Positions 1 to 7,109 of a stretch of DNA of 12,264 nt are shown piece after piece. Numbering within the stretch: position 1 is the first letter of the stretch; each line of letters starts with the position of its first letter. The notes under the pieces are model-generated. The model did no database searches and was not told where the DNA came from. It saw nothing but the letters and a program-made list of their open reading frames with translations. Origin of the DNA: CAVZLD01 sp964522605 (GTDB lineage Bacteria; Planctomycetota; Planctomycetia; Pirellulales; Pirellulaceae); contig CAZFWV010000213.1 of assembly GCA_964522605.1 (NCBI GenBank), positions 1 through 12,264 on the forward strand, written 5' to 3'. Both the position numbers and the translations under genes were made by a program.

Positions 1-111
1 CCTGACGGCTGCGGGTTAAACGAATCGCCACGAATCCTGTTCGGAGACTCCGGAAGAGCCACCACGCAAAAATTGCACGACCTCCGATATCAAGGGGGCG
101 ATGATCCATGA
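1..111 (+). CDS. Possible C-terminal end of an unidentified upstream gene (partial)
   Basis: Frame 1 is open from the first base for 36 codons and ends at TGA 109-111. That stop overlaps the pyrE start codon as ATGA (108-111), an arrangement typical of translationally coupled neighbours. The other two plus frames close within the first 20 bases or so. The short peptide, ending in GGDDP, has no motif I recognise, and 36 open codons in GC-rich DNA can easily arise by chance. The only real support is the stop/start overlap. If real, pyrE would be the second or later gene of an operon; otherwise this is simply the pyrE leader. Confidence 0.3.
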   Translation, partial: PDGCGLNESPRILFGDSGRATTQKLHDLRYQGGDDP

Positions 112-665
112 CGAGTTATAACCAGCAAGCATTGATGGACTTGATTCGTGAACAGGCACTTGAATTCGGCGAATTTACGCTTGCGTCCGGGAAGAAGGCA
201 TCCTTCTATCTCGACTGCCGCAAGGTAACACTCGATTCGCGCGGAGCCAACCTGATCGCGGCCGGGATGCTGGACTTGTTGTCTGAATCGTTTCCCGATG
301 CCGTTGGGGGCATGGCGATTGGCGCCGATCCGATCACCGCCGCAATCATCACGCTTGCCGGGCAGTCCGGACGGCACCTGAAAGGCTTCATCGTTCGTAA
401 GGAGGCCAAAGGGCACGGAAAGGGTCGCCGAGTCGAAGGGCCGGTCGTGCCCGGTGACCGCGTTGTCGTCGTCGAGGATGTAATCACGACAGGCGGAAGT
501 GCCCTGGCGGCTATCGAGCAGGCGCGAGACTTCGGACTCCACGTCGTCGGAGCCCTCGCGATTATTGATCGGTTGGAAGGCGGTGCCGAGGCATTCAATC
601 AGATTGGCGTTCCGCTCAAGACGCTGCTGACCATTCGTGACTTCGGCATCGGATCGTCTGGCTGA
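108..665 (+). CDS. pyrE: Orotate phosphoribosyltransferase
   Basis: The protein is a 185-residue cytoplasmic enzyme that joins orotate to PRPP to give orotidine 5'-phosphate, the fifth step of de novo UMP synthesis. The N-terminal segment FTLASGKKASFYLD (about 23-36) is the usual OPRTase substrate-side signature. RKEAKGHGKG (97-106) is the flexible catalytic loop with its lysines. The type I PRPP-binding motif VVVVEDVITTGGS lies at 119-131, with the acidic pair E123/D124. The length fits the short bacterial PyrE class. The ATG at 108 is preceded by a purine run (AAGGGGG, 92-98) at a somewhat long spacing. The start overlaps a possible upstream stop codon (ATGA). A group of hairpin repeats begins 35 bases after the stop. 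The assignment is secure from motifs alone. Confidence 0.95.
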   Translation: MTSYNQQALMDLIREQALEFGEFTLASGKKASFYLDCRKVTLDSRGANLIAAGMLDLLSESFPDAVGGMAIGADPITAAIITLAGQSGRHLKGFIVRKEAKGHGKGRRVEGPVVPGDRVVVVEDVITTGGSALAAIEQARDFGLHVVGALAIIDRLEGGAEAFNQIGVPLKTLLTIRDFGIGSSG

Positions 666-700
666 GTCTCGTGCGATGTCAAGGCTTGGGTTTCGGGTTG

Positions 701-724
701 GGTGCCGCTGGCTACGCCAGTGCC
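701..724 (-). repeat. Inverted single copy of the CACTGGC/GCCAGTG hairpin repeat
   Basis: Read on the minus strand this 24-mer differs from the repeat core at 741-839 at three positions: the loop is GTA instead of AGA, and one arm base is changed. It can still fold as a short hairpin (CTGGC / GCCAG). It lies 35 bases after the pyrE stop and faces the three direct copies downstream, so the group has one copy in each orientation, as in BIME-type clusters. The role is unknown; a hairpin at an mRNA 3' end could protect or end the pyrE transcript, but no T-tract follows. Confidence 0.7.
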
Positions 725-740
725 AGAGCTTGCTGACTTG

Positions 741-839
741 AACAATCGTCGCACTGGCAGAGCCAGTGGCACCAACAATCGTCACACTGGCAGAGCCAGT
801 GGCACCAACAATCGTCGCACTGGCAGAGCCAGTGGCACC
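741..839 (+). repeat. Three tandem 33-bp hairpin repeats
   Basis: Three head-to-tail units occupy 741-773, 774-806 and 807-839. Units 1 and 3 are identical; unit 2 has one substitution (CACACTGG for CGCACTGG). Each contains the perfect 7-bp inverted repeat CACTGGCagaGCCAGTG with a 3-base loop. There are no unique spacers, so this is not a CRISPR array. Because 33 is a multiple of three, the array stays open in frame with the gene at 897 and would translate to a repeated NNRRTGRASGT-type peptide. This makes an over-long gene call starting at 702 likely. It resembles REP-like elements; whether a RAYT transposase mobilises it cannot be judged here. Confidence 0.9.
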
Positions 840-896
840 CTAATTCCGAGACCGGGTACAGCACCAGAGCCGGGATTCAGCATCCAGTGGATTGAC

Positions 897-1628
897 ATGG
901 AGACGTCACTTCATCGCCAACTGAAGTCATACTACGCTCGCTCGGACGAAGAAACCGAAGTCCGGCTCGGCCGGTTCCGTATCGACGTCGTGCGGGATGA
1001 AGAACTGATCGAGATCCAACACGGGTCGCTGGCCGCCATACGAAGGAAGATCCAAAAACTACTGGAGCAGCATCGAGTTCGCGTCGTCAAACCGATTGTC
1101 CTCCGCAAGCGTCTGGTGAAGCGTGCAGGGCCAGGGCGACGGGTCGTCGATCGCCGGATGAGTCCCAAACAAGGGAATCTGCTGGAACTGTTTCACGATC
1201 TCGTGCACTTCATCCGAGTCTTTCCCCACCCGAACTTAATGCTGGAAGTGCCTCTGGTTGCGATCGAAGAATGGCGCTACCCGGGACACGGTCGTCGTCG
1301 TTGGCGACGTGAACGGGATCACGAGGTCGAAGATCAGAAGTTGCTGGAGATCTCGTCGATCCACCAGTTCTCCACACCCGACGATCTGGCCACCGTGCTT
1401 CCCACAGGACTTCCCTCACCCTTCCAAACACAACAACTGGCCGACGCGCTGCAAATCGCGCCCTGGTTTGCCCGTCAGGTCGCCTACAGCCTGCGCGAAA
1501 CGGGAGCCATTCGACAGGTGGGAAAACGAGGGAACTGGCTGCTCTACGAACAACACCCCAGCCGGCAATCCATCAATCGAAACGAATACGATCGACAGCC
1601 GGGTACGGGGGACAGGTCGTGGATGTGA
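897..1628 (+). CDS. Unrecognised protein with PD-(D/E)xK-like core and winged-helix-like C-terminus
   Basis: The predicted protein has 243 residues and no signal peptide or membrane segment, so it is probably cytoplasmic. I chose the ATG at 897 (METSLHRQLK) because the in-frame extension back to GTG 702 only translates the hairpin repeats. No Shine-Dalgarno is visible. The N-terminal 70 residues show an acidic helix (DEETE, 17-21), GRFRIDVV (25-32, D30) and LIEIQ (37-41, E39 and Q41), followed by a basic helix (RRKIQKLL, 49-56) and the strand VRVVKPIVL. This order, E...D...ExQ, matches a PD-(D/E)xK nuclease fold with glutamine replacing the usual lysine. Residues about 175-220 (QQLADALQIA, then LRETGAIRQVGKRGNWLLYE) look like a winged helix. 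A middle segment around 100-124 (FHDLVHFIRVFPHPNLMLEV) looks conserved in style. The fold assignment is inference and the function unknown. The gene sits alone between two repeat elements. Confidence 0.75.
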   Translation: METSLHRQLKSYYARSDEETEVRLGRFRIDVVRDEELIEIQHGSLAAIRRKIQKLLEQHRVRVVKPIVLRKRLVKRAGPGRRVVDRRMSPKQGNLLELFHDLVHFIRVFPHPNLMLEVPLVAIEEWRYPGHGRRRWRRERDHEVEDQKLLEISSIHQFSTPDDLATVLPTGLPSPFQTQQLADALQIAPWFARQVAYSLRETGAIRQVGKRGNWLLYEQHPSRQSINRNEYDRQPGTGDRSWM

Positions 1629-1656
1629 AACCCGAATCGCCCGTCTTGAAGTTGCA

Positions 1657-1739
1657 CGTAGCCGAATTCGTGAGAATTCGGAAGTCTCGAGCAGGGGACC
1701 TACCAACAAAGCCTCCGAATTCTCACGAATTCGGCTACG
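1657..1739. repeat. 26-bp perfect inverted repeat with nested hairpins (REP/BIME-like)
   Basis: The left arm at 1657-1682 and the right arm at 1714-1739 are exact reverse complements, separated by 31 bases. Each arm is itself a hairpin, CCGAATTCgtgaGAATTCGG, with 8-bp stems and a GTGA loop. The pair can therefore fold as two small hairpins or one long one. It lies 29 bases after the stop of the gene at 897-1628 and about 100 bases past the 3' end of the convergent gene at 1840-2613, a typical place for such elements. It has no T-tract and no target-site duplication that I could identify. It is unrelated in sequence to the repeats at 701-839 and 8226-8304. Confidence 0.9.
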
Positions 1740-1839
1740 AACTGACGAAACGAGCAACTTCGATGCGCCAGCCAGCGAGAGACGCGGCGCGCTCCGTCCT
1801 CTCGCTCAAGCGACTGCCGAAGACGATCTCGCACCGGTC

Positions 1840-2613
1840 TCAGGTCTTGGCCCGACTTTTCGCCTCGCGCAACCCGCGACTCAGAATATCGCGCAGCAGC
1901 GGTGAGAAATCTTCATAACGTGCCCGGTCCGGTGGACCATCGGCATACTGATAGATCGCGTCGCGCGGTTTCTTGCCAAGGGAAATCAAGGTGGAACTCA
2001 CGGTTCCTCGATCTCGCGCCCGCATGACGATGCTCGGACGCCCCGGGGGAGAAGGAGCACGGGCGAAAACCTTGCTTGCGACGGCCAGGAATTTTACTGG
2101 CGAATCCAGCGTGTGCAGCGTTAACAGTCGACGCGCCATTTCGACTCGGGCATCCCGGGGATCATTTAAATCGCCGTTGGCGATGATATTCAATCCCTCG
2201 TGCATCTCGACCGCGTCAATCTCGTCGCCACCGTGGACTGTCCAGCCACTCTCGGCATCGACGCAAACGAAATTCGCTCCGTCGTACTTTCCGCTTGACA
2301 ACTCCTCCATCGCCACGTCGCGCGCATGCACCGCGGAGTCGGATTTCAGCAATTCACGACAGAGGACTCCCCGGGAGCGTGACGGAAACGTTGGCGTACT
2401 TCGACGGCGATTGCATACGGCAATCACCAGGCCGTGTTGATTGATTCCCAACCACGTGCCCCCCGCCTGTGTGTCGATCCCACACAGCACACGCGGCTTC
2501 CCCGATTGGATCGAGGGAGGTTGAGATGGACGTTCGTAGAATTCCTCGCGGTTCGCGGCCACCAGCACCGGGGCCTCAGGCACGAGGCGATACTGAACTG
2601 CCAGTAGACACAT
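1840..2613 (-). CDS. NRDE/TANGO2-family protein (Ntn-hydrolase-like)
   Basis: This 257-residue protein belongs to the NRDE family, related to eukaryotic TANGO2; its biochemical role in bacteria is not established. It opens with MCLL, and Cys2 would be the N-terminal nucleophile after methionine removal if it works as an Ntn-hydrolase. ANREEFYERP (20-29) is the family-defining motif, here N-R-E-E rather than the eponymous N-R-D-E. GGTWLGIN (51-58) and the following strand LVIAVCNRR (62-70) are the next conserved blocks. IIANGDLNDPRDAR is the later family segment, and a GTVSSTLI strand lies near the C-terminus. There is no signal peptide, so it is probably cytoplasmic. No clear Shine-Dalgarno precedes the ATG at 2613; the start is fixed by the Met-Cys N-terminus. 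It is divergent from the oxidoreductase gene at 2965 and appears to be a single-gene unit. Confidence 0.87.
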   Translation of the reverse strand: MCLLAVQYRLVPEAPVLVAANREEFYERPSQPPSIQSGKPRVLCGIDTQAGGTWLGINQHGLVIAVCNRRRSTPTFPSRSRGVLCRELLKSDSAVHARDVAMEELSSGKYDGANFVCVDAESGWTVHGGDEIDAVEMHEGLNIIANGDLNDPRDARVEMARRLLTLHTLDSPVKFLAVASKVFARAPSPPGRPSIVMRARDRGTVSSTLISLGKKPRDAIYQYADGPPDRARYEDFSPLLRDILSRGLREAKSRAKT

Positions 2614-2964
2614 ACGTCACACAAAAAGGTTACATCCTGGTATGAATAACACTCCATCCAGACGGCGGAGATGTCCAACCCCCCAGAAGCGAGCACTCCG
2701 GAATTCGTGCTGGCAACCTCGTGTCAGCCGACGATCCCGGGTAGACTCTTAGAGTTCCCTGCCGCATCCGGCTCTCATACGTTGAATTTACCGAGCTGCG
2801 AGTGGGTCGGACACCCCTTCTCGGGGGTTGAGCAACGGATTTCTGTAATCTGCGCGCGGCGAAGTGTCGCCTGTAGCTATCCGTGAGTCTTCGAAGGCTG
2901 CGCGAATTCCGGGGTTTGGCCAAGAGAGGTCAAGAAGCTCTGACACGACTGACCAAGGTGAATC
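2614..2964. other. Divergent intergenic region, no gene recognised
   Basis: These 351 bases separate two divergent starts and should carry promoters for both, but I found no convincing -35/-10 pair on either strand. Two small structures are visible. One is the perfect palindrome ACTCTtAGAGT (2745-2755). The other is a weak hairpin, CCCCTTCTCGGGG, around 2814-2826, with no T-tract. A 71-codon plus-strand frame at 2671-2886 has no recognisable features and is probably non-coding. On the minus strand, 2762-2776 reads GAGAGCCGGATGCGG, identical to the start of many group II intron domain V hairpins, but the pairing strand is missing. Confidence 0.6.
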
Positions 2965-4077
2965 ATGTCGAACAGAAAACTGAAAACGGCCATCATCGGA
3001 GTGGGGGGCGTCAGCCAACTGCAGTATTTTCCCGGTGTCCAGTGCGATCCACGCGCCGAATTGATCGCAATTTGCGATGCGAATCCGGGACTGCTGGAAC
3101 AACGCCGGAAAGAATGGGGGGTTAGTCAGGTCTACGAAGACTACGTTGAGTTGCTTGATCAGGTTGACTTGGATGCCGTGATCGTGGCGACACCGAACTG
3201 TCTGCATGAACCGATCGTTTCCGCTGCCGTACAGCGAGGACGGCACGTCCTCTGTGAGAAACCGCTCGGTCTGAATGCGGAACAGGTGCGTTCAATGTAT
3301 CACGCGGCGCGCGATGCGGGCGTTGTGCACATGACGGCCTTTACCTATCGCTTTCCACCCGCAATGAAATACCTCCGTGAGTTAGTTCGGGCGGGAAACC
3401 TGGGGGTCCCTCGCCATTTTCGAAGTCAAAGGTTTTTGGATCTACCCGAGACGAGTTGGGGATGGCGCCAGTATCGGGACCGGGCTGGGGCGGGAGATCT
3501 GTACGACATGACGATTCACCGGATTGATTTTGCCCAGGACTTGCTCGGTCCGATCGAGCGTGTTTTTGGGGCGGTGGCGCAGTTTGCCCCCCGAACGCGG
3601 ACGGCGGACGGCGAGGAATGCCCGCCGTCGGAAGTCGATGACTGGTCGGCAATTGTGGGGCGTTTTCGCGGCGGAGCGGTGGGGGTCTGGGAGGGGACGA
3701 CGGTTGCCAAGGGGTACCATGTGCGGGGGATCGGTCATGAATGGGCCGAAGTCAATGGTTCTGAGGCGACGGCCGTCTATCGGCTGCATGAGCCGAACGA
3801 GATTCTCCTGGGGCGCCACAAGGGGGATTTGGAACGCGTCCCCGTGCCGGAACAGCTCTTGCGACCGCCCGGAAGTCCACGCAGTCTGGAGGATCCCGAT
3901 CGATCCATCGTCTTTCGTTATGACATCGTGTGGGAGTTTCACTCGGCGATTCTCGAAGGGCGGCCGGCGGTTCCCAGCTTTCTTGACGGGTTGACGGCTC
4001 AAATTGTGGCGGATGCGGTCTTACGATCCTCCGAGGGTGATGGCTGGGTTGAGATTCCGGAAGAAGTTGTGCCATGA
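2965..4077 (+). CDS. Gfo/Idh/MocA-family NAD(P)-dependent oxidoreductase
   Basis: The protein has 370 residues, the usual length for this family, whose members oxidise or reduce sugars and inositols with NAD(P). The N-terminal Rossmann fold carries GVGGVS (12-17) in the dinucleotide-binding loop and the acidic strand end AICDAN (35-40). CEKPL (97-101) holds the conserved EKP lysine (K99), and DMTIHRIDF (181-189) carries the family's HxxxD-type catalytic segment (H185, D188). The C-terminal part is the alpha/beta substrate domain. There is no Tat or Sec signal, so it acts in the cytoplasm. The ATG at 2965 has AAGGTGA (2955-2961) just upstream. The substrate cannot be read from the sequence, and no sugar transporter or kinase is adjacent. 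It is followed by a 133-bp gap and a separate promoter, so it is probably monocistronic. Confidence 0.92.
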   Translation: MSNRKLKTAIIGVGGVSQLQYFPGVQCDPRAELIAICDANPGLLEQRRKEWGVSQVYEDYVELLDQVDLDAVIVATPNCLHEPIVSAAVQRGRHVLCEKPLGLNAEQVRSMYHAARDAGVVHMTAFTYRFPPAMKYLRELVRAGNLGVPRHFRSQRFLDLPETSWGWRQYRDRAGAGDLYDMTIHRIDFAQDLLGPIERVFGAVAQFAPRTRTADGEECPPSEVDDWSAIVGRFRGGAVGVWEGTTVAKGYHVRGIGHEWAEVNGSEATAVYRLHEPNEILLGRHKGDLERVPVPEQLLRPPGSPRSLEDPDRSIVFRYDIVWEFHSAILEGRPAVPSFLDGLTAQIVADAVLRSSEGDGWVEIPEEVVP

Positions 4078-4144
4078 GATACGGTTTTAGGGACTCCAGC
4101 CGGTCTTTTTTGCGGGAAGTCCGATCAGCAGCAGAATTGGAGGT

Positions 4145-4173
4145 CTGACGTTGGGCGTGCCTTTTGTTATATT
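4145..4173 (+). promoter_or_regulatory. Candidate sigma-70-type promoter for fabH-pepF
   Basis: A -35-like CTGACG (4145-4150) and a -10-like TATATT (4168-4173) are separated by 17 bp. A TG one base upstream of the -10 (TGtTATATT) makes it an extended -10. Transcription would start near 4180, giving a leader of about 30 bases before the ATG at 4211. It lies in the 133-bp gap after the oxidoreductase gene, so it would uncouple fabH from it. It was found by eye only. Confidence 0.4.
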
Positions 4174-4210
4174 CCGCGACGGGAACCCACTGATTGCGCA
4201 CGGTTAGGTC

Positions 4211-5284
4211 ATGAGCTCTACATCTGTCACCAAATCTGTCACCGAACAAGCCGACGGTCTGCCGCAGGTCCGGACCGACGTGTTTTCGCAGCGGAGTGGA
4301 CTTGGTTCCCTGACCGGAGTGGCATGGCTTGGAACCGGTAGCCACGTGCCCCAGGAGGTCGTGACGAACGCCGACCTGGCCCGGTTGGGTTACGATTCCG
4401 ACTGGATCGTTCAGCGGACCGGGATCCAGGAGCGTCGGCGCGCTCCGTCGACGATTGCGACGGGCGACATGGCGGTTCAGGCGGCGCGAAATTGTCTGCA
4501 GGCGGCCGAAACGGATGGTTCGGAAGTCGATCTGGTTCTGGTTGCGACGATGACCCCGGATCAGCCGGTTCCGTCCACGGCTTGCCTGTTACAGCAACGG
4601 CTGGGACTGCGGGCCGGGGCGATGGATGTGAACGCCGCCTGTGCGGGGTTCATGTACGCCCTGATCACGGGCGCGCAATTCATCAAGACGGGGGCGTGTC
4701 GACAGGTTCTGGTGGTCGGTGCCGATACGAACACGCGGATCGTCAATCCAGCGGATCCGAAGACCTATCCGTTGTTTGGCGACGGGGCCGGCGCGGTCTT
4801 GCTGGGCAGTGGAGAAGACGACCAGGGGCTGCTGGCGTTTACGCTCGGGTCCGAAGGGGAGGGAGCGGATCTGTTAGCGATTCCGGCCGGAGGATCGCGG
4901 GCCCCATTGACTCCACAGCGGATCTCCGCCGGGCAGCAGTACATTCACATGGATGGACGCCCCGTCTTCAAGTGGGCCGTGCGATTGCTCGCGGATACGA
5001 TCGCGGATGTGCTCGGGTTTGCACAGCTAACGATGGACGAGCTTCGCTTGGTTATCTTGCACCAAGCGAATCTGCGGATTATGGAAGCGGCAGCCGAGGC
5101 GGCCGGAATTCCTCGCAGTCGACTGCTCGTCAACCTCGACCGCTACGGGAATACTTCTGCCGCCAGTATCCCACTCGGACTGGACGAGGCCTGTCGCTCG
5201 GGGCAGATCGAACGGGGCGACAAGCTGCTGCTGTGCGGCTTTGGCGCCGGACTGGCCTGGGGTACGGCGGTCATTCAGTGGTGA
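4211..5284 (+). CDS. fabH: Beta-ketoacyl-ACP synthase III (KAS III)
   Basis: The enzyme condenses acetyl-CoA, or another acyl-CoA, with malonyl-ACP to start a fatty acid chain. All three catalytic residues are present: Cys144 in DVNAACAGFMYA, His284 in ILHQAN and Asn314 in RYGNTSAAS. The C-terminal GFGAGLAWG (343-351) and the motif WIVQRTGIQERR (66-77) are also family hallmarks. At 357 residues it is longer than the usual 310-330, because about 34 residues precede the core (LTGVAWLGTGSHVP). That extension has no recognisable feature, and an internal GTG at 4280 or 4319 could be the real start. The Shine-Dalgarno before 4211 is weak. No other fab genes or acpP are next to it. pepF follows after 8 bases, with its ribosome binding site overlapping the fabH stop, so the two are probably co-transcribed. 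Confidence 0.95.
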   Translation: MSSTSVTKSVTEQADGLPQVRTDVFSQRSGLGSLTGVAWLGTGSHVPQEVVTNADLARLGYDSDWIVQRTGIQERRRAPSTIATGDMAVQAARNCLQAAETDGSEVDLVLVATMTPDQPVPSTACLLQQRLGLRAGAMDVNAACAGFMYALITGAQFIKTGACRQVLVVGADTNTRIVNPADPKTYPLFGDGAGAVLLGSGEDDQGLLAFTLGSEGEGADLLAIPAGGSRAPLTPQRISAGQQYIHMDGRPVFKWAVRLLADTIADVLGFAQLTMDELRLVILHQANLRIMEAAAEAAGIPRSRLLVNLDRYGNTSAASIPLGLDEACRSGQIERGDKLLLCGFGAGLAWGTAVIQW

Positions 5285-5288
5285 GGAG
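5283..5288 (+). promoter_or_regulatory. Shine-Dalgarno of pepF, overlapping the fabH stop
   Basis: GAGGAG begins inside the fabH TGA (5282-5284) and ends four bases before the ATG at 5293. It fixes the pepF start, although the same frame is open far upstream inside fabH, and suggests translational coupling of the two genes. Confidence 0.75.
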
Positions 5289-5292
5289 ATCG

Positions 5293-7098
5293 ATGAGCAA
5301 AGTGAAGCGGCTGCCGCCGCGGGGACGCGTCAAGGTAGCCGACACCTGGGATCTGGGCAGCCTGTATGCGTCGGAAGACGACTGGCAACGCGACCTGAAG
5401 CGGCTCAAAGATCAAACCCCCCGTTTCGAAGAGTTTCGCGGCACATTGGGAGACAGTCCAGCGCAACTGGCTTCCTGTCTGCAGTTCGACTCGGACTACG
5501 ACCGGCTGGCCGAACGGGTGGGCACATACGCCTTCTTGAAAACGGCTGAAGATCAGACGAACAGCCAGTCGCAGCGAATGATGGGCCAGTACCAGCATGT
5601 TGCGGCGCGTGCTGCGGAGGCAGCCAGCTTTATCCGGCCCGAGATCCTGGAGTTGCCCGAAGAGCGACTCCAGGAACTGCTGAAAGCGCCGGAGATCAAG
5701 CCTTTCCGACTGATTCTCGAACGCCTGTTGCGCTACAAACCGCACACGCTCGGGAAACGCGAAGAGCAATTACTGGCGATGCAGAGTGAGATGTCGCAGG
5801 CGGCCAGTCGTGCGTTTCGTCAGTTGTTGGATGCGGATCTGAAATTCGGGGTCGTGGAAAACGAAAAAGGTGAACAGGTCGAGTTGAGCAATGCCACCTT
5901 TTCGCAATTGCTGATTTCTCCGCGACGGTCGGTCCGACGGCAGGCGTTCCATCAGTACTATCAGCAGTTCGAAGCCCACGAGAATACGTTCGCTGCCACC
6001 TTGAGCGGCTCGATCCAGGCCGACGTCTATTATGCTCGGGCGCGCAACTACGAAAGCTCGTTAGCCGCCGCCTTGTTTCCCGACCAAGTTCCACCGACGG
6101 TCTACAACAAGCTGATTGCTGCGGTACACCGACACCTTCCTTCGCTCCACCGCTACTATGACCTGCGGCGCCGGAAGCTCAAGCTTCGCCAGATTCACCA
6201 TTACGATACGTACGTACCGATTCTTCGCGGTCTGGAAACCGATTACAGCTGGCCTCAGGCAGTCCAGACGGTGCTCCGGGCGCTGGAGCCCCTCGGGAGT
6301 GACTATTGCGGTGTGTTGGAAGCAGGTCTGAATGGGCGCTGGTGTGACCGCTATCCGAACCAGGGGAAACAGAGCGGTGCCTTCAGTTGTGGTTCCTTTG
6401 ATGGCGATCCGTACATCTTAATGAACTATCAGCCCACGGTCCTGAATGATGTGTTCACTCTGGCCCATGAAGCTGGGCATTCGATGCACAGCTACTATTC
6501 GGCAAAGACGCAGTCCTTTCAGTACTACAACTACACGATCTTTGTCGCAGAAGTTGCCAGCACCTTCAACGAAGAATTGCTCAGCCACCATCTGCTGGAG
6601 AACTCATCCGACGATCGCTGGCGAGCCTACCTGATTGCGCGGGAGATCGACGACATTCGCGGGACGATTTTTCGTCAGACGATGTTTGCCGAGTTTGAAA
6701 AGATCACCCACGAAATGGCGGAGGCGGGGGAGCCACTGACGCTGGAGGCGTTCAAGGACGTCTATCGTGGGTTGCTGGAGAAATACTTCGGAACAGAATT
6801 CACGCTCGACCCGCAGTTGTCATTGGAATGTTTGCGCATACCGCACTTCTATCGGGCGTTCTATGTCTATAAATACGCAACCGGCTTGTCGGCTGCGATC
6901 GCGCTCAGCCAGCGCGTTCTGCGTGGTGGTCGTACCGAGCTGCAGCAGTATCTGAGTTTTCTCGAGGCGGGGTGTTCAAAGGATCCACTCGATCTGTTGC
7001 GGGATGCGGGAGTCGATATGGAGAGTCCCAAACCGGTCAATACTGCGCTGCGGTACTTCGAGCAGCTCGTGAAGCAGCTGGAAGAACTGCTCCCTTAA
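5293..7098 (+). CDS. pepF: Oligoendopeptidase F family zinc metallopeptidase (M3)
   Basis: This 601-residue cytoplasmic metallopeptidase of family M3B cleaves short peptides, typically about 7-17 residues long in characterised PepF enzymes. The zinc motif HEAGH is at 392-396 (LAHEAGHSMHSYYS). The third zinc ligand is Glu420 in FVAEVASTFNEELL, 24 residues after the second His, as expected for M3. GAFSCGSFDGDPYILMN (362-378) is the conserved strand before the active site. IPHFYRAFYVYKYATG (516-531) carries the His and Tyr residues that stabilise the transition state. The N-terminal half is the helical domain that encloses the active-site channel. Length is typical (about 600). The start is set by the GAGGAG at 5283. 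The frame's upstream extension to 4492 is a fabH shadow. It is convergent with the next gene, with only 11 bases between the stop codons. Confidence 0.95.
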   Translation: MSKVKRLPPRGRVKVADTWDLGSLYASEDDWQRDLKRLKDQTPRFEEFRGTLGDSPAQLASCLQFDSDYDRLAERVGTYAFLKTAEDQTNSQSQRMMGQYQHVAARAAEAASFIRPEILELPEERLQELLKAPEIKPFRLILERLLRYKPHTLGKREEQLLAMQSEMSQAASRAFRQLLDADLKFGVVENEKGEQVELSNATFSQLLISPRRSVRRQAFHQYYQQFEAHENTFAATLSGSIQADVYYARARNYESSLAAALFPDQVPPTVYNKLIAAVHRHLPSLHRYYDLRRRKLKLRQIHHYDTYVPILRGLETDYSWPQAVQTVLRALEPLGSDYCGVLEAGLNGRWCDRYPNQGKQSGAFSCGSFDGDPYILMNYQPTVLNDVFTLAHEAGHSMHSYYSAKTQSFQYYNYTIFVAEVASTFNEELLSHHLLENSSDDRWRAYLIAREIDDIRGTIFRQTMFAEFEKITHEMAEAGEPLTLEAFKDVYRGLLEKYFGTEFTLDPQLSLECLRIPHFYRAFYVYKYATGLSAAIALSQRVLRGGRTELQQYLSFLEAGCSKDPLDLLRDAGVDMESPKPVNTALRYFEQLVKQLEELLP

Positions 7099-7109
7099 GC
7101 ACTGCGGCG

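Noticed and set aside
741..839. Possible CRISPR array
   Set aside because: The repeats are directly adjacent with no unique spacers, and no cas genes are present.
702..896. N-terminal extension of the gene at 897 from GTG 702, giving a repeat-rich leader
   Set aside because: The extension is only the translation of the 33-bp hairpin repeats and their flanks; a natural protein start (METSLHRQLK) lies at 897.
2671..2886. 71-codon plus-strand frame in the divergent gap
   Set aside because: No ribosome binding site, domain, signal or family resemblance is visible, and a frame of this length is expected by chance in GC-rich DNA.
4090..4130. Possible terminator after the oxidoreductase gene (T-run with GGACT...AGTCC around it)
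   Set aside because: The T-run lies in the loop rather than after the stem, and the stem is short and bulged, so it does not fit an intrinsic terminator.
4492..5292. Long open frame running into pepF from inside fabH
   Set aside because: It is an out-of-frame shadow of fabH; pepF has its own Shine-Dalgarno and family-typical N-terminus at 5293.
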